The notes below the pieces were generated by a model, which had not been told where the DNA came from, did not search any database, and saw only the letters and a list, made by a program, of their open reading frames with translations. Positions 55,958 through 63,979 of a stretch of DNA of 64,000 bases are shown piece after piece. The stretch is taken from contig JAOARQ010000044.1 in the NCBI GenBank assembly GCA_025210455.1, positions 62,001 through 126,000 on the forward strand, in the 5' to 3' direction. The position numbers and the translations under genes were made by a program. Each line of letters opens with the position of its first letter. Position 1 is the first letter of the stretch. The stretch is from Pelagimonas sp. (GTDB lineage Bacteria; Pseudomonadota; Alphaproteobacteria; Rhodobacterales; Rhodobacteraceae).

Positions 55958-58631
55958 TCTCACGATTTCGATGATTCTGAAGCTGGTTGACCAGGCCACT
56001 GCGCCCGCGCGCCGGGTCAAGGCGGCTCTGGGTGAGATCGGCGAGACCTCCGAGCGGATCGGGCGGCAGGGTGTTGCCTGGTCCAATCGCCAGCTTGAGG
56101 CGAACCGGGGGCGACAACAGGCGCTTGCGGGCGAAGCCTTTGCGGTGGCGGCTCTGGCGGGGTCGATTGGGGCGGCGCTGCAACCGGCGATCAATTTTGA
56201 ACAGGCCATGGCCGAGGTGGGCGCGGTGGCCGGTGCCAGTCAGGATGATCTTGCAGCGCTGACCGATACGGCGCGCGAGCTGGGGGCAAATACATCCTGG
56301 TCAGCCAGTCAGGCGGCGGAGGGGATGAAGTTCCTGTCGATGGCGGGGTTTGAAGCCAATGAGACCATTGCGGCCATGCCGGGGCTTCTGGATCTGGCCA
56401 GCGCGGGGGCGACGGATCTGGGGCAGGCGTCGGATATTGCGTCAGATATTCTGTCGGCCTTCAAGATGGAAGCGGGTGAGATTGGCCATCTGGGCGATGT
56501 TCTGGCCAATACCTTCACCAGCTCAAACACCAATCTGTCGATGCTGGGCGAGACCATGAAATACGTGGCGCCGGTGGCGCAGGGGCTGGGGATCTCGCTG
56601 GAAGATACGGCGGCGATGGCGGGCAAGCTGGCGGATGCGGGGATCAAGGGCAGTCAGGCGGGCACCTCGATGCGGGCCATGATGAGCCGCCTTGCTGCAC
56701 CCACCAAAGAGGCGCGCGAGGCGCTGAACGCGCTAGGGGTGCAGACGCTGGATGCGGATGGCAACCTGCGCGACTTCCACACGGTTCTGGCGGAAATCGA
56801 CAGGGGGCTGGACCAGTTCGGCACCGGCAAGCAACAGGATCTGATCTCCGCTATTGCGGGGCTGGAAGCGGCCAGCGCGGCGGCGGTTTTGCTGGATATG
56901 GCGGGCAGTGGGGCCTTGCAATCTTATGCTGACAGCCTGGAGGAAGCCGGGTCTGCGGCGCGGATTGCGGCGCAGATGAATGACACCACGGCGGGGGCGC
57001 TGCGCCGTCTTGGCAGCATCACCGAAAGCCTTGCGATCTCTGTTGGCAGCATCCTGTTGCCCGAGCTGGTGGCGCTGCTTGAGGCGATCATGCCGGTGAT
57101 TGGCGCGGTGGAACAATGGGCGGCGGCCAATCCTGAACTGGTGTCCTGGATTGCGCGCGGTGTGGCGGGGCTGATTGCCTTTAAAGGGGCGTGGATTGCC
57201 ATTCGTTTTGTGATGTTTGCGGCGCTTGGCCCGCTGTTGCAGATCATCCGGGCGGGCAGCTGGCTGTTGATGATCCTGCCCAAAATCGCGGGCGCAGGGG
57301 CTGCGGCTTTTGGGGTGATCGGGCGCATTCTGGCCTGGGTGGCCAAAGGCCCGGTCAAATATCTGCTGTCGGGGATTGGGCTGATTATCAAATCCGTGCT
57401 GCGTCTGGGGGCGGTTTTGCTGGCCAATCCGATTGGGCTGGTGATCGCCAGTGTCGCGGCGCTGGCCTATGCGGTTTATGACAATTGGGATCGGGTTGTC
57501 TCTTATGTGAGCGACAAGGTGGACACCGTGCGCGCGGCCTTTGATGAAGGGCTGGTGCAGGGCGTGTTTGCGGTCCTGTCTGAGTTCAATCCCTTTGTGC
57601 TGGCGCTTGATGGCATTCAGGGGCTGATTGCCTATGCGATGGAACTGCTGGGCGTTCCTGATGAAATCGTGGCGTCCTTCCGTGAATTTGATCTGTTTGA
57701 GACCGGCCGGGCGCTGTTGCAATCGCTCTGGGATGGGATGTCTGCGCTGGTGCCGGAAATGGTGGCGGGGATCTCTGAGAAACTGTCGGGGATCATGCCC
57801 GAGCGGATGAAAGACGCCTGGAACTGGGTGGCTGGCGGGGAGGATCAGACAGCAGCTTTTGCGGCGCTGCCCGAGGATCAGCGCAGGGCGGCGGAACTGG
57901 TGTCGCAGGCGCAGGCCAGCGGGCCATTGCCCACGCAGCAGTATCTGGCTGATCTGGAAGAGGCGGCGCGGCGCGAACGGGCACTGATTGCAGAGCTGCG
58001 CGCAGATCTGGAAGCCAACCCGATTGGCGATAATCTCTTTGGCTCTGCCTTTGACGGGCGCGACAATCTGCTGGCGCGGGCCGAGGCCCAGCTTGCCGCG
58101 ATCACCGCAGAACAAGAGACAGCGCGGGCGCGGGCCGGGGATCTGCAAAGCGCCCTGCAGCTTTTGGGAGAGACCGAGGTCGCACCCGAGATCAACGCGG
58201 CCTCGCTGGATGCGGCTTTGGTGAAGGCGGGCAAATTGGCGGCACTGCTCAATCAGGCGGGCGGCGGCGCGGTCAGCGGCTCTGTTCCCGGCATCGAAGG
58301 GGAACGCGATGCGGGCGGTCCGGTGCGGCCACATCTGCCCTATCTGCTGGGCGAACGCGGCCCGGAACTGTTTGTGCCGGATGTGGCGGGGCAGATCCTG
58401 CCGACGCGGGCGCTTCAGGCGCTGCGGCTGCCGCAGATCGACATGCGCCCGGCGCTGGCAGCGGGGCAGGGCGGGCCGCAGATCACGCACCAGGGCGACA
58501 CGATCACCATCCATATTGCGCCGCCGCCGGGCATGGACCCGCGCGAGATCGCCCGCGCGGTGCGCCGCGAACTGGACGCGCGGGATCGCCGCCGGGGCGG
58601 GGATCTGCATGACGGGGTAGCGCTGGCATGA
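55950..58631 (+). CDS. Phage tail tape measure protein (TP901 type)
   Basis: 893 residues, start MTDLTISMILKLVDQATAPA at 55950, inside the end of the GpE frame. Helical N-terminus, then the TP901 core at about 70-330 (GAALQPAINFEQAMAEVGAV, SASQAAEGMKFLSMAGFEAN, GTSMRAMMSRLAAPTKEARE), hydrophobic segments at about 415-520, and an Ala-rich C-terminus ending with a glycine-rich region near residue 790. It sets tail length in contractile-tailed phages. Intact despite the broken sheath and tube genes upstream. Confidence 0.93.
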   Translation: MTDLTISMILKLVDQATAPARRVKAALGEIGETSERIGRQGVAWSNRQLEANRGRQQALAGEAFAVAALAGSIGAALQPAINFEQAMAEVGAVAGASQDDLAALTDTARELGANTSWSASQAAEGMKFLSMAGFEANETIAAMPGLLDLASAGATDLGQASDIASDILSAFKMEAGEIGHLGDVLANTFTSSNTNLSMLGETMKYVAPVAQGLGISLEDTAAMAGKLADAGIKGSQAGTSMRAMMSRLAAPTKEAREALNALGVQTLDADGNLRDFHTVLAEIDRGLDQFGTGKQQDLISAIAGLEAASAAAVLLDMAGSGALQSYADSLEEAGSAARIAAQMNDTTAGALRRLGSITESLAISVGSILLPELVALLEAIMPVIGAVEQWAAANPELVSWIARGVAGLIAFKGAWIAIRFVMFAALGPLLQIIRAGSWLLMILPKIAGAGAAAFGVIGRILAWVAKGPVKYLLSGIGLIIKSVLRLGAVLLANPIGLVIASVAALAYAVYDNWDRVVSYVSDKVDTVRAAFDEGLVQGVFAVLSEFNPFVLALDGIQGLIAYAMELLGVPDEIVASFREFDLFETGRALLQSLWDGMSALVPEMVAGISEKLSGIMPERMKDAWNWVAGGEDQTAAFAALPEDQRRAAELVSQAQASGPLPTQQYLADLEEAARRERALIAELRADLEANPIGDNLFGSAFDGRDNLLARAEAQLAAITAEQETARARAGDLQSALQLLGETEVAPEINAASLDAALVKAGKLAALLNQAGGGAVSGSVPGIEGERDAGGPVRPHLPYLLGERGPELFVPDVAGQILPTRALQALRLPQIDMRPALAAGQGGPQITHQGDTITIHIAPPPGMDPREIARAVRRELDARDRRRGGDLHDGVALA

Positions 58632-59065
58632 GGTTTGCAGGTGTGATGATGGCGCTTGGGTCGTTCCGCTTTGGGATGCAGAATGACGCCTATCAAAAGC
58701 TTAGCCGCAGCGCCTCGTTCCGCTGGGAAAAAGTGATGCGTCAGGGGCGCGCGCCTGCGCTGCAATTCGCCGGGCCGGATGCGGAAAGCATTACGCTTGA
58801 AGGGGTGATTTACCCGCACTTCAAAGGTGGCTTGAAACAGGTCGATCTGATGCGGGCGCAGGCGGGTTTTGGGGTGCCGTTGATGATGGTCGACGGGCTG
58901 GGCTGGGTCTGGAAACGCTGGGCGATCACTGAGGTGCGCGATACCAAATCCTATTTTATGGCCGATGGGGCCCCGCGCAAAATCGAGTTCTCCATGACCC
59001 TGCAAAGCTATGGCCGCGACGGCACATTGGCGGCGGGTCTGGGCCAGATCGGGAGGTTGTTCTGA
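58628..59065 (+). CDS. Phage tail protein GpU
   Basis: 145 residues; FAGVMMALGSFRFGMQNDAY, ALQFAGPDAESITLEGVIYP and MMVDGLGWVWKRWAITEVRD are the P2 GpU pattern. GpU caps the tail tube. The ATG overlaps the tape-measure stop by 4 bases, and its stop overlaps the GpX start. Confidence 0.9.
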   Translation: MRFAGVMMALGSFRFGMQNDAYQKLSRSASFRWEKVMRQGRAPALQFAGPDAESITLEGVIYPHFKGGLKQVDLMRAQAGFGVPLMMVDGLGWVWKRWAITEVRDTKSYFMADGAPRKIEFSMTLQSYGRDGTLAAGLGQIGRLF

Positions 59066-59268
59066 TGACCCTCTATCGCACCAAAGACGGGGATATGATC
59101 GACGAGATCTGCAAGGGGCATTACGGGCGCGAAGATATGACCGTGGCGGTCTATGAGGCCAATCCCGGTCTGGCGGCGCGTGGGGCGGTGCTGCCCAAAG
59201 GCATCGACATCACCCTGCCAGATCCTGAACCGCAGGCCCCGCGCCAGCCCATTCGGCTCTGGGGGTAA
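59065..59268 (+). CDS. Phage tail protein GpX
   Basis: 67 residues with the LysM-like GpX pattern: YRTKDGDMIDEICKGHYGRE, VAVYEANPGLAARGAVLPKG, IDITLPDPEP. It is a small tail-completion protein between GpU and GpD in P2-like modules, exactly as here. Confidence 0.9.
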   Translation: MTLYRTKDGDMIDEICKGHYGREDMTVAVYEANPGLAARGAVLPKGIDITLPDPEPQAPRQPIRLWG

Positions 59269-59271
59269 GGC

Positions 59272-60261
59272 ATGCATCCGAATTACCTGATCCTTGCTGA
59301 TGGCATCGACATCACCGCGCAGATCGCGGATCGGCTGGTGCGGCTGACCGTCACCGATGAGGCGGGGCATAAATCTGACGCGGCTGAGCTGACCCTGGAC
59401 AACCGCGACGCTGCGCTGAGCCTGCCGCCGACCGGTGCGCGGTTGGATATTGCCGCCGGTCTTGGCCCCTCGCTGGTCTCTCTGGGGCAGTTTGTGGTCG
59501 ATGAGCTGAGCGGCGAGATTGGCCCCGATACCCTGACACTCAGCGCAAAAGGGGCAGATATGCTGGGACCGATCCGGGCGCGCAAAACCCGCGCCTGGAC
59601 GGAAAAGACTCTGGGCGCGATTGGCCAGACCATCGCCGGTGACAATGGGCTGTCGCCGCAGATCAGCGCCAGCATTGCCGGGCATATGTTCCCCTATCTG
59701 GCGCAGACTGCCGAAAGCGATCTGCACTTTCTGACGCGGATCTGCCGGGATCTGGATGCGGTGGCCAAGGTGGTCAGCGGGCGGCTGGTGGTGGTCAAAC
59801 GCGGCGAAGGCAAATCTGCCAGCGGCGCGGCTCTGCCGGTGTTTGCGGTGGATCGCAGCGACATGGCCGGTGCCAGCTTCAGCATCACATCACGCGGCCG
59901 GGTGGGGCGCGTCACTGCCAGCTGGGGTGACCGGGCGGGCGGTCAGATCAGGACCGTGACTGTCGGAGATAAAGACCCGGAACAGCGGTTGCGCCGGATC
60001 TTTGCCGATGAAGCCGCAGCCCGGCAGGTGGCGCAGTCAAGCTATGACCGCAGCAACCGCGCCAGTGGGGACATCACCGTTGATCTTGGCGGCTTCTGGC
60101 CCGCGCTGATGGCCGAGGCCAGCGTCTCCCTGACCGGCCTGATGCCTGAGCTTTGCGGCCCCTGGTTGATCACATCCGTGACCCATGAATTGGACGGGGC
60201 GCTGACCACAAGCTTCAAGGCAGAACGCGACAATGAGGAAAAGAGCAATGCGAAGACCTAA
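59272..60261 (+). CDS. Phage late control protein GpD (baseplate hub)
   Basis: A 329-residue GpD-type hub protein: DGIDITAQIADRLVRLTVTD, the segment DAAELTLDNRDAALSLPPTG, and YLAQTAESDLHFLTRICRDL. It is homologous to T4 gp27-like hubs that join tube and spike. Last recognisable structural tail gene; the following gene starts within its 3' end. Confidence 0.9.
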   Translation: MHPNYLILADGIDITAQIADRLVRLTVTDEAGHKSDAAELTLDNRDAALSLPPTGARLDIAAGLGPSLVSLGQFVVDELSGEIGPDTLTLSAKGADMLGPIRARKTRAWTEKTLGAIGQTIAGDNGLSPQISASIAGHMFPYLAQTAESDLHFLTRICRDLDAVAKVVSGRLVVVKRGEGKSASGAALPVFAVDRSDMAGASFSITSRGRVGRVTASWGDRAGGQIRTVTVGDKDPEQRLRRIFADEAAARQVAQSSYDRSNRASGDITVDLGGFWPALMAEASVSLTGLMPELCGPWLITSVTHELDGALTTSFKAERDNEEKSNAKT

Positions 60262-60850
60262 GTTCACAGATCTGATCGCGGCGCAGCAGGCGCATTTTGG
60301 CAATGGCCTGGGGCCGTATTGGCTGCCGGATCGTGCGCGCCAGTTCATCACATATAATATGTCATGGTTTTTTGAGGACGCGAGCTGGCGGCACCATGAC
60401 TTTGGCTATGCGGTCGGTGGTGATCGCTGGGACCGGGCGCGCTGTGACTGGAAGTTCTTCCGGGCGATGTGGCGCGATGCGCTGACGCAATGCCACTGGT
60501 CGGCGGTGCCGCTGGCGCTGTTCCTATCGGCACTCTTTTATATAGCGGTGCGCATCGGCGGCCAGTTCGGGTCATTCGAATACCGCGACCGCTACGCCAC
60601 GATTGAAGAGGTGGTGGAAGCCTATGGCCCCTATTGGCGGCCCATGGCGATCATGGAGCCGCGCTGGTATCGCGCGGATCTGCACGGCCAGTCGGTGGAT
60701 CTGCGCCCCAGCTGGGACGAAACCGAATGGCTGCTCTGGGAAATGGACCAGGGGCCAGACACGCCGCTTTTGCTCAAAACCGGCGAAAGCGACCTGACCA
60801 AAGCGGTGCAGAAAGCGGAACGCTGGCTGCGCGAAAACGGCATGATTTGA
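60248..60850 (+). CDS. Phage late-region protein with phospholipase-A2-like motif and one membrane segment
   Basis: 200 residues, start MRRPKFTDLIAAQQAHFGNG at 60248 after GAGGAAAAGAGC. The stretch WRHHDFGYAVGGDRWDRARC then DWKFFRAMW resembles the His-Asp...Asp helix pair of PLA2-like phage proteins (HD, GG, R, D spacing). A membrane segment follows at about residues 88-104 (WSAVPLALFLSALFYIAVRI). The C-terminal half is unfamiliar. A role in envelope or membrane attack would fit the end of a tail module, but catalysis is unproven. Confidence 0.6.
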   Translation: MRRPKFTDLIAAQQAHFGNGLGPYWLPDRARQFITYNMSWFFEDASWRHHDFGYAVGGDRWDRARCDWKFFRAMWRDALTQCHWSAVPLALFLSALFYIAVRIGGQFGSFEYRDRYATIEEVVEAYGPYWRPMAIMEPRWYRADLHGQSVDLRPSWDETEWLLWEMDQGPDTPLLLKTGESDLTKAVQKAERWLRENGMI

Positions 60851-60876
60851 ACACCTTTCTAAATAGGAGAGTTCCT

Positions 60877-61023
60877 ATGAATATCTGGCTATCAATCTAC
60901 CTGATGCTTGGGGCGGTATCGCTTGGGGTCAGTCTGGCGGCGCACGGGCAGCCCAAGAAGATCCAGACGCACAACTTTTGGAGCACTCTTTCGGGGTGGC
61001 TCCTGTGTGTGTTCCTTCGTTGA
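60877..61023 (+). CDS. Small phage-associated membrane protein (48 aa)
   Basis: 48 residues after a strong AATAGGAGAGTTCCT ribosome site. Two hydrophobic stretches (IWLSIYLMLGAVSLGVSLAA and WSTLSGWLLCVFLR) flank a polar middle. It follows the PLA2-like gene by 26 bases, so it is probably co-transcribed. Holin-like size and topology, but no firm family. Confidence 0.65.
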   Translation: MNIWLSIYLMLGAVSLGVSLAAHGQPKKIQTHNFWSTLSGWLLCVFLR

Positions 61024-61134
61024 AAGGGGAGGCAATTCGAGAGGTAACTGAAATTACGCAATGTGACGCTAACTAGTGACGAATCGAAATTCCCAGAGTA
61101 GCAACTTCTCAATTACGAAAAGTGGGGAATTTGC

Positions 61135-62064
61135 ATGACAAGAGTCACTAAGTTTATCGAATACCGAAGGGCAATGTGGTTTCCGCAAGATGACATCGTA
61201 GAAACACGTCTCCGTCAAGCGCTCGACACCTTTCCGGACGCCAACCAGAGAATTGTGGAACGTCCCGACGGGACTAGCCTGATGGGCAATTATATCCAAA
61301 TCTACGATGATGGCGTTGCCATTCAGTGTTTGAAGTATGCTGATGGGGAACCCGCAGGTGTTCTATCTATGGAGGGTGGGGCACAGGTTTTTGTAGGAGA
61401 AAAGCGTCCGGGGAATGGAGAAAATTTTGTGGATAACGCATTCTTTGGATTTGTCAGTGGAAACGATGTCGTAAGTATCGGTGCAGGTCAGAATGCTGCT
61501 GGCCTACGTTACTTTTTGAATCGCTTTTTCGAAAGAGCGGGTGTGGTGGCAGACCGAAACCAGTTCGGTTTGAGCCGCGTTGCAAATGTCAACGCAGTGC
61601 ATAAGATCCACACTTCTGGTGGAGTTGCCAAACTGCAAATGGATCTATCCTTAGAAGAGGCTACTAACGCGTACGTCGAAGAGTTGGCTGCTGCGCCTCG
61701 CGCAGGGATGATTGGCAAGCTGGGTTCGGTCTTCGGGTCTTTACTGGATGGAGGCGGAGCCAGCGAGGAGCTTCGCAGGAGTCGTAAGGGGAAAATGCGG
61801 GTTTCTGTTAATGTGCCAAACACTGACCTGTTACCTGCGAAAAACGCCCTGAATGATGCTGCCAGTACATTCCTCGAGGATGAAGAGTTCGATGACTACG
61901 TGTTAGAGCTTCGCAATGGTGATACTATCAAGCCAGGCGAAATGTCTGTAAAGAAAAGAGTGAATTTTGAGCGCTATGCCCAAAGTGTGCCGCACGATGC
62001 AGCGTTTTCCGAAATGCGTAGTTTCATGCAGCAGTTGCGAGAGGATGGGCAGTTAGACGTTTAA
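61135..62064 (+). CDS. RexA-like soluble protein of a two-gene prophage cassette
   Basis: 309 residues, cytosolic, AT-richer than the tail genes. I know no close family. Its order of elements can be laid against lambda RexA: NYIQIYDDGVAIQC (RexA NYLYIHKIDG), NAFFGFVSGNDVVSIGAGQN (RexA FPSFLFVEGDTIGFARTVFG), VNAVHKIHTSGGVAKLQMD (RexA HMHFIGRTTVKVE), and a second strand-rich region KGKMRVSVNVPNTD. Length is close (RexA 279). It is followed 22 bases later by a four-helix membrane protein, as rexA is by rexB. Homology is inferred, not proven. Confidence 0.5.
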   Translation: MTRVTKFIEYRRAMWFPQDDIVETRLRQALDTFPDANQRIVERPDGTSLMGNYIQIYDDGVAIQCLKYADGEPAGVLSMEGGAQVFVGEKRPGNGENFVDNAFFGFVSGNDVVSIGAGQNAAGLRYFLNRFFERAGVVADRNQFGLSRVANVNAVHKIHTSGGVAKLQMDLSLEEATNAYVEELAAAPRAGMIGKLGSVFGSLLDGGGASEELRRSRKGKMRVSVNVPNTDLLPAKNALNDAASTFLEDEEFDDYVLELRNGDTIKPGEMSVKKRVNFERYAQSVPHDAAFSEMRSFMQQLREDGQLDV

Positions 62065-62086
62065 CGGGGTAAAATAGGAGGGCTGT

Positions 62087-62578
62087 ATGATGAAGGTATT
62101 GAACGTTGTCTCAGCCCTAGCTGTCGTTGTGATCTCTGTCGCGTCTGGATTTTACGTACAGCCCTTGATTTCAGGCAATGATAATGCGGTAAACACCATT
62201 GTAACAGTTTTTTCGATCTTGGCTGGCTTCTTGGTAGCGGTCATCACCTTTATCGGAGATCCAGGGGCGCGTGGGTGGAAAGAGCTTCAGCTAGATAAGC
62301 GCGGGATGCTTGTAAAACTTAATCGGCACAAGGCCTTGTTTTACCTGTACTTGGTGACTTTGGGTTTGGCACTTTCGATGTTTGTCGTTCCAAAGGAAAA
62401 TTGTCTGATATTACTCTGGCTAGAGAGGGCTTTTGTGTGTTTGACAACATTTGTATTTCTTATGTCGTTCACCTTGCCCCAGTCACTCATGGAACTGCAG
62501 CAAAGAAGGTATGAGGATGCTCTGGATGAGCAACTTCCAGAGGTGTTGCGCAAATTGAGCAACAAAGAACGCAAGTGA
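62087..62578 (+). CDS. RexB-like four-helix membrane protein
   Basis: 163 residues, starts at ATG 62087 or 62090 after TAGGAGGGCTGT. Four hydrophobic helices at about 5-24, 38-58, 84-103 and 108-132, then a charged C-terminal tail (LMELQQRRYEDALDEQLPEV). The second helix FLVAVITFIG and the basic linker after it parallel RexB LIAALTFLIG. RexB (144 residues, four helices) is an ion channel opened by RexA during lambda exclusion. The same role here is an inference from architecture and prophage context. Confidence 0.5.
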   Translation: MMKVLNVVSALAVVVISVASGFYVQPLISGNDNAVNTIVTVFSILAGFLVAVITFIGDPGARGWKELQLDKRGMLVKLNRHKALFYLYLVTLGLALSMFVVPKENCLILLWLERAFVCLTTFVFLMSFTLPQSLMELQQRRYEDALDEQLPEVLRKLSNKERK

Positions 62579-63216
62579 CGCCACCTGACGTTGGATGAGA
62601 TGAAGCGCCGCTTGTTCGTTCAAACGGGTTTAAACGGGCGTTTAACATCTGGCGTCATTCAGCGGATTTAATCACTGCGGCCCGGATCAGGTCATTCGGG
62701 CCGCTTCGCCCATCCCGTCCCAAAATGTCTTTGCTGTAAAAAGTAGTGTAAATCACTGTAAGAAGTTCTGTCACGCTACAGTCACGCTACAACAACCACC
62801 GCTAACCACTGAAAGAAGTCGTGTCGCGCGGGTTTATGGGATTTCATGGGGCATGGGTGGGACTGGGGGCTCAGTGTCGCGAAACTTTGCTCAGGTCATC
62901 AAATCCGAATCACTTTTTCCACAGGTGGGGGTGGAATCCTGTGGATAACTTGCTACATCAGCTTTGATCGCCTGGGATTTCATGGGCAAGATACCTTTTG
63001 ACGGCGGAAATTTGGGAAATGATGGGAAAAACTCAAAAAATCTCAGCCCCCTACATCTTGTGTTGGCGCTGACGGCTTCTGCTGGATTTTCCCGAGATCA
63101 CCATAAAAGCGCCCTGAAATGAATAGGTTTGGCCCTGTCGCTGCCATTCCCTTGCCAAAATTCCCGTAAAAAACTGTTGCGTACCATGCATTCCCATGGC
63201 ATCCCTATATCACACG
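62579..63216. other. Repeat-rich spacer between prophage and dcw cluster
   Basis: 638 bases without a gene I can support. Contents: inverted repeat TTAAACG-GG-CGTTTAA (62630-62645); GC hairpin 62677-62704; perfect 11-bp tandem repeat GTCACGCTACA twice (62770-62791); inverted DnaA-box-like pair TTTTCCACA/TGTGGATAA (62915-62948); three TGGGN-N5-TGGGN pairs at 62837, 62973 and 63013; and CTATAT (63205-63210) that could be a -10 for the following sRNA leader. The right prophage border must lie here. Confidence 0.6.
62837..63027 (+). promoter_or_regulatory. MraZ-box-like TGGGN repeats
   Basis: Three pairs: TGGGATTTCATGGGG (62837-62851), TGGGATTTCATGGGC (62973-62987) and TGGGAAATGATGGGA (63013-63027). 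Each is TGGGN, five bases, TGGGN, the spacing known for E. coli MraZ sites. The first two share a 14-base core. They lie 440-630 bases upstream of mraZ, farther than in E. coli. Confidence 0.45.
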
Positions 63217-63428
63217 ATGAGGAAGCGGTTAGGGACAACAAGATCCCGCAGCGAACTTCAAAAATAAAAAGAGCAGGTTTCATACAGGCACCGCCTTCAT
63301 CGTGACATGAGGATCCGGCGCGCGGGCGAGCAGACATCCCCCCAGGTGGCGCGCGCAGTCGGAGACACCCGCACAGCGGGGTAGGCGGCGGGTTGATCAA
63401 TGGCAGCAGATCAACCCGCCCCTTTTCG
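63217..63428 (+). ncRNA. UpsM-like sRNA in the mraZ 5' leader
   Basis: In Rhodobacter sphaeroides the dcw cluster has a long leader that yields the sRNA UpsM (about 206 nt), ended by an intrinsic terminator just upstream of mraZ. Here a strong terminator ends 32 bases before the mraZ start, and a CTATAT box at 63205-63210 would place a transcript start near 63217, giving about 210 nt. Identity rests on position, length and terminator; I did not compare sequence. Confidence 0.55.
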
Positions 63429-63431
63429 TTT
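63387..63431 (+). terminator. Intrinsic terminator upstream of mraZ
   Basis: A perfect 12-bp stem (63387-63398 with 63409-63420, GGCGGGTTGATC/GATCAACCCGCC), 10-base loop, then CCTTTTCGTTT. It would release the leader RNA and attenuate mraZ transcription. Confidence 0.9.
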
Positions 63432-63463
63432 CAGACCCGGGGGCAACCAGAGGGGCCAGGCAG

Positions 63464-63979
63464 TTGGGCCGCAGGCTGAGGTTCAGAGGTGAAAGTCGAC
63501 ACAAGGTCGACACGAAGGGGCGGGTGTCTATCCCAGCCTCTTTTCGCCGTGTCCTCGAAGCGGGTGACCCGGACTGGACCGATGGGCTGAACCCGAACTT
63601 TGTGATCGTCTATGGGGATCACCGCCGCAAGTATCTGGAATGTTACACAATTCAGGAAATTGAAGACGTCGAGGACCGCATCAGCCGCATGAAGCGCGGC
63701 AGTCAGAAGCGTCGTCTTTTGGAGCGTCTGTTTTCGACGCAATCCGTCACCACCAGCGTGGATGAAACCGGCCGTATCGTTCTGCCGGCCAAGCTGCGTG
63801 ACAAGATCGGGATCGCCAAAGAGGCGCAGTTTGCCTCGAATGTGGATACCTTCCAGATCTGGGCGCCCGAGACCTACGATGCGGAACTGGCAGCGACCGA
63901 AGAAATTCTGGACGATATGGATGACGGTTTCGATCCGCTGGAACTGCTGGACGAAGACGAAGAGGATGAGGCGCTCTGA
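63464..63979 (+). CDS. mraZ: Transcriptional regulator MraZ
   Basis: 171 residues from a TTG (63464): MGRRLRFRGESRHKVDTKGR. The frame has no better start before the conserved FRGES...VDTKGRVSIPASFRRVLE. Two SpoVT/AbrB-type half-domains are visible (the second TSVDETGRIVLPAKLRDKIG), with a long acidic tail typical of alphaproteobacterial MraZ. First gene of the dcw cluster; it binds DNA upstream of itself and affects division gene expression. Stop overlaps rsmH as TGATG. Confidence 0.93.
   Translation: MGRRLRFRGESRHKVDTKGRVSIPASFRRVLEAGDPDWTDGLNPNFVIVYGDHRRKYLECYTIQEIEDVEDRISRMKRGSQKRRLLERLFSTQSVTTSVDETGRIVLPAKLRDKIGIAKEAQFASNVDTFQIWAPETYDAELAATEEILDDMDDGFDPLELLDEDEEDEAL

Noticed and set aside
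53181-62578. Reading the tail genes as a gene transfer agent or a working tailocin
   Set aside because: Gene order (sheath, tube, E/E', tape measure, U, X, D) is P2-like contractile, unlike the Rhodobacter GTA, and the sheath and tube genes are broken.
61135-62578. Kiwa (KwaA/KwaB) or toxin-antitoxin assignment for the two-gene cassette
   Set aside because: Gene order is soluble first then membrane, lengths differ, and neither a KwaB-type DUF4868 domain nor a toxin motif is visible. RexAB fits the architecture better, though unproven.
62915-62948. DnaA-box pair as a replication origin
   Set aside because: Only two sites, no AT-rich unwinding region or origin genes nearby; the dcw cluster is not an origin locus.
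63217-63428. RNase P RNA or 4.5S RNA upstream of mraZ
   Set aside because: The conserved RNase P and SRP RNA core strings are absent and the interval is too short for RNase P; an UpsM-like leader fits better.
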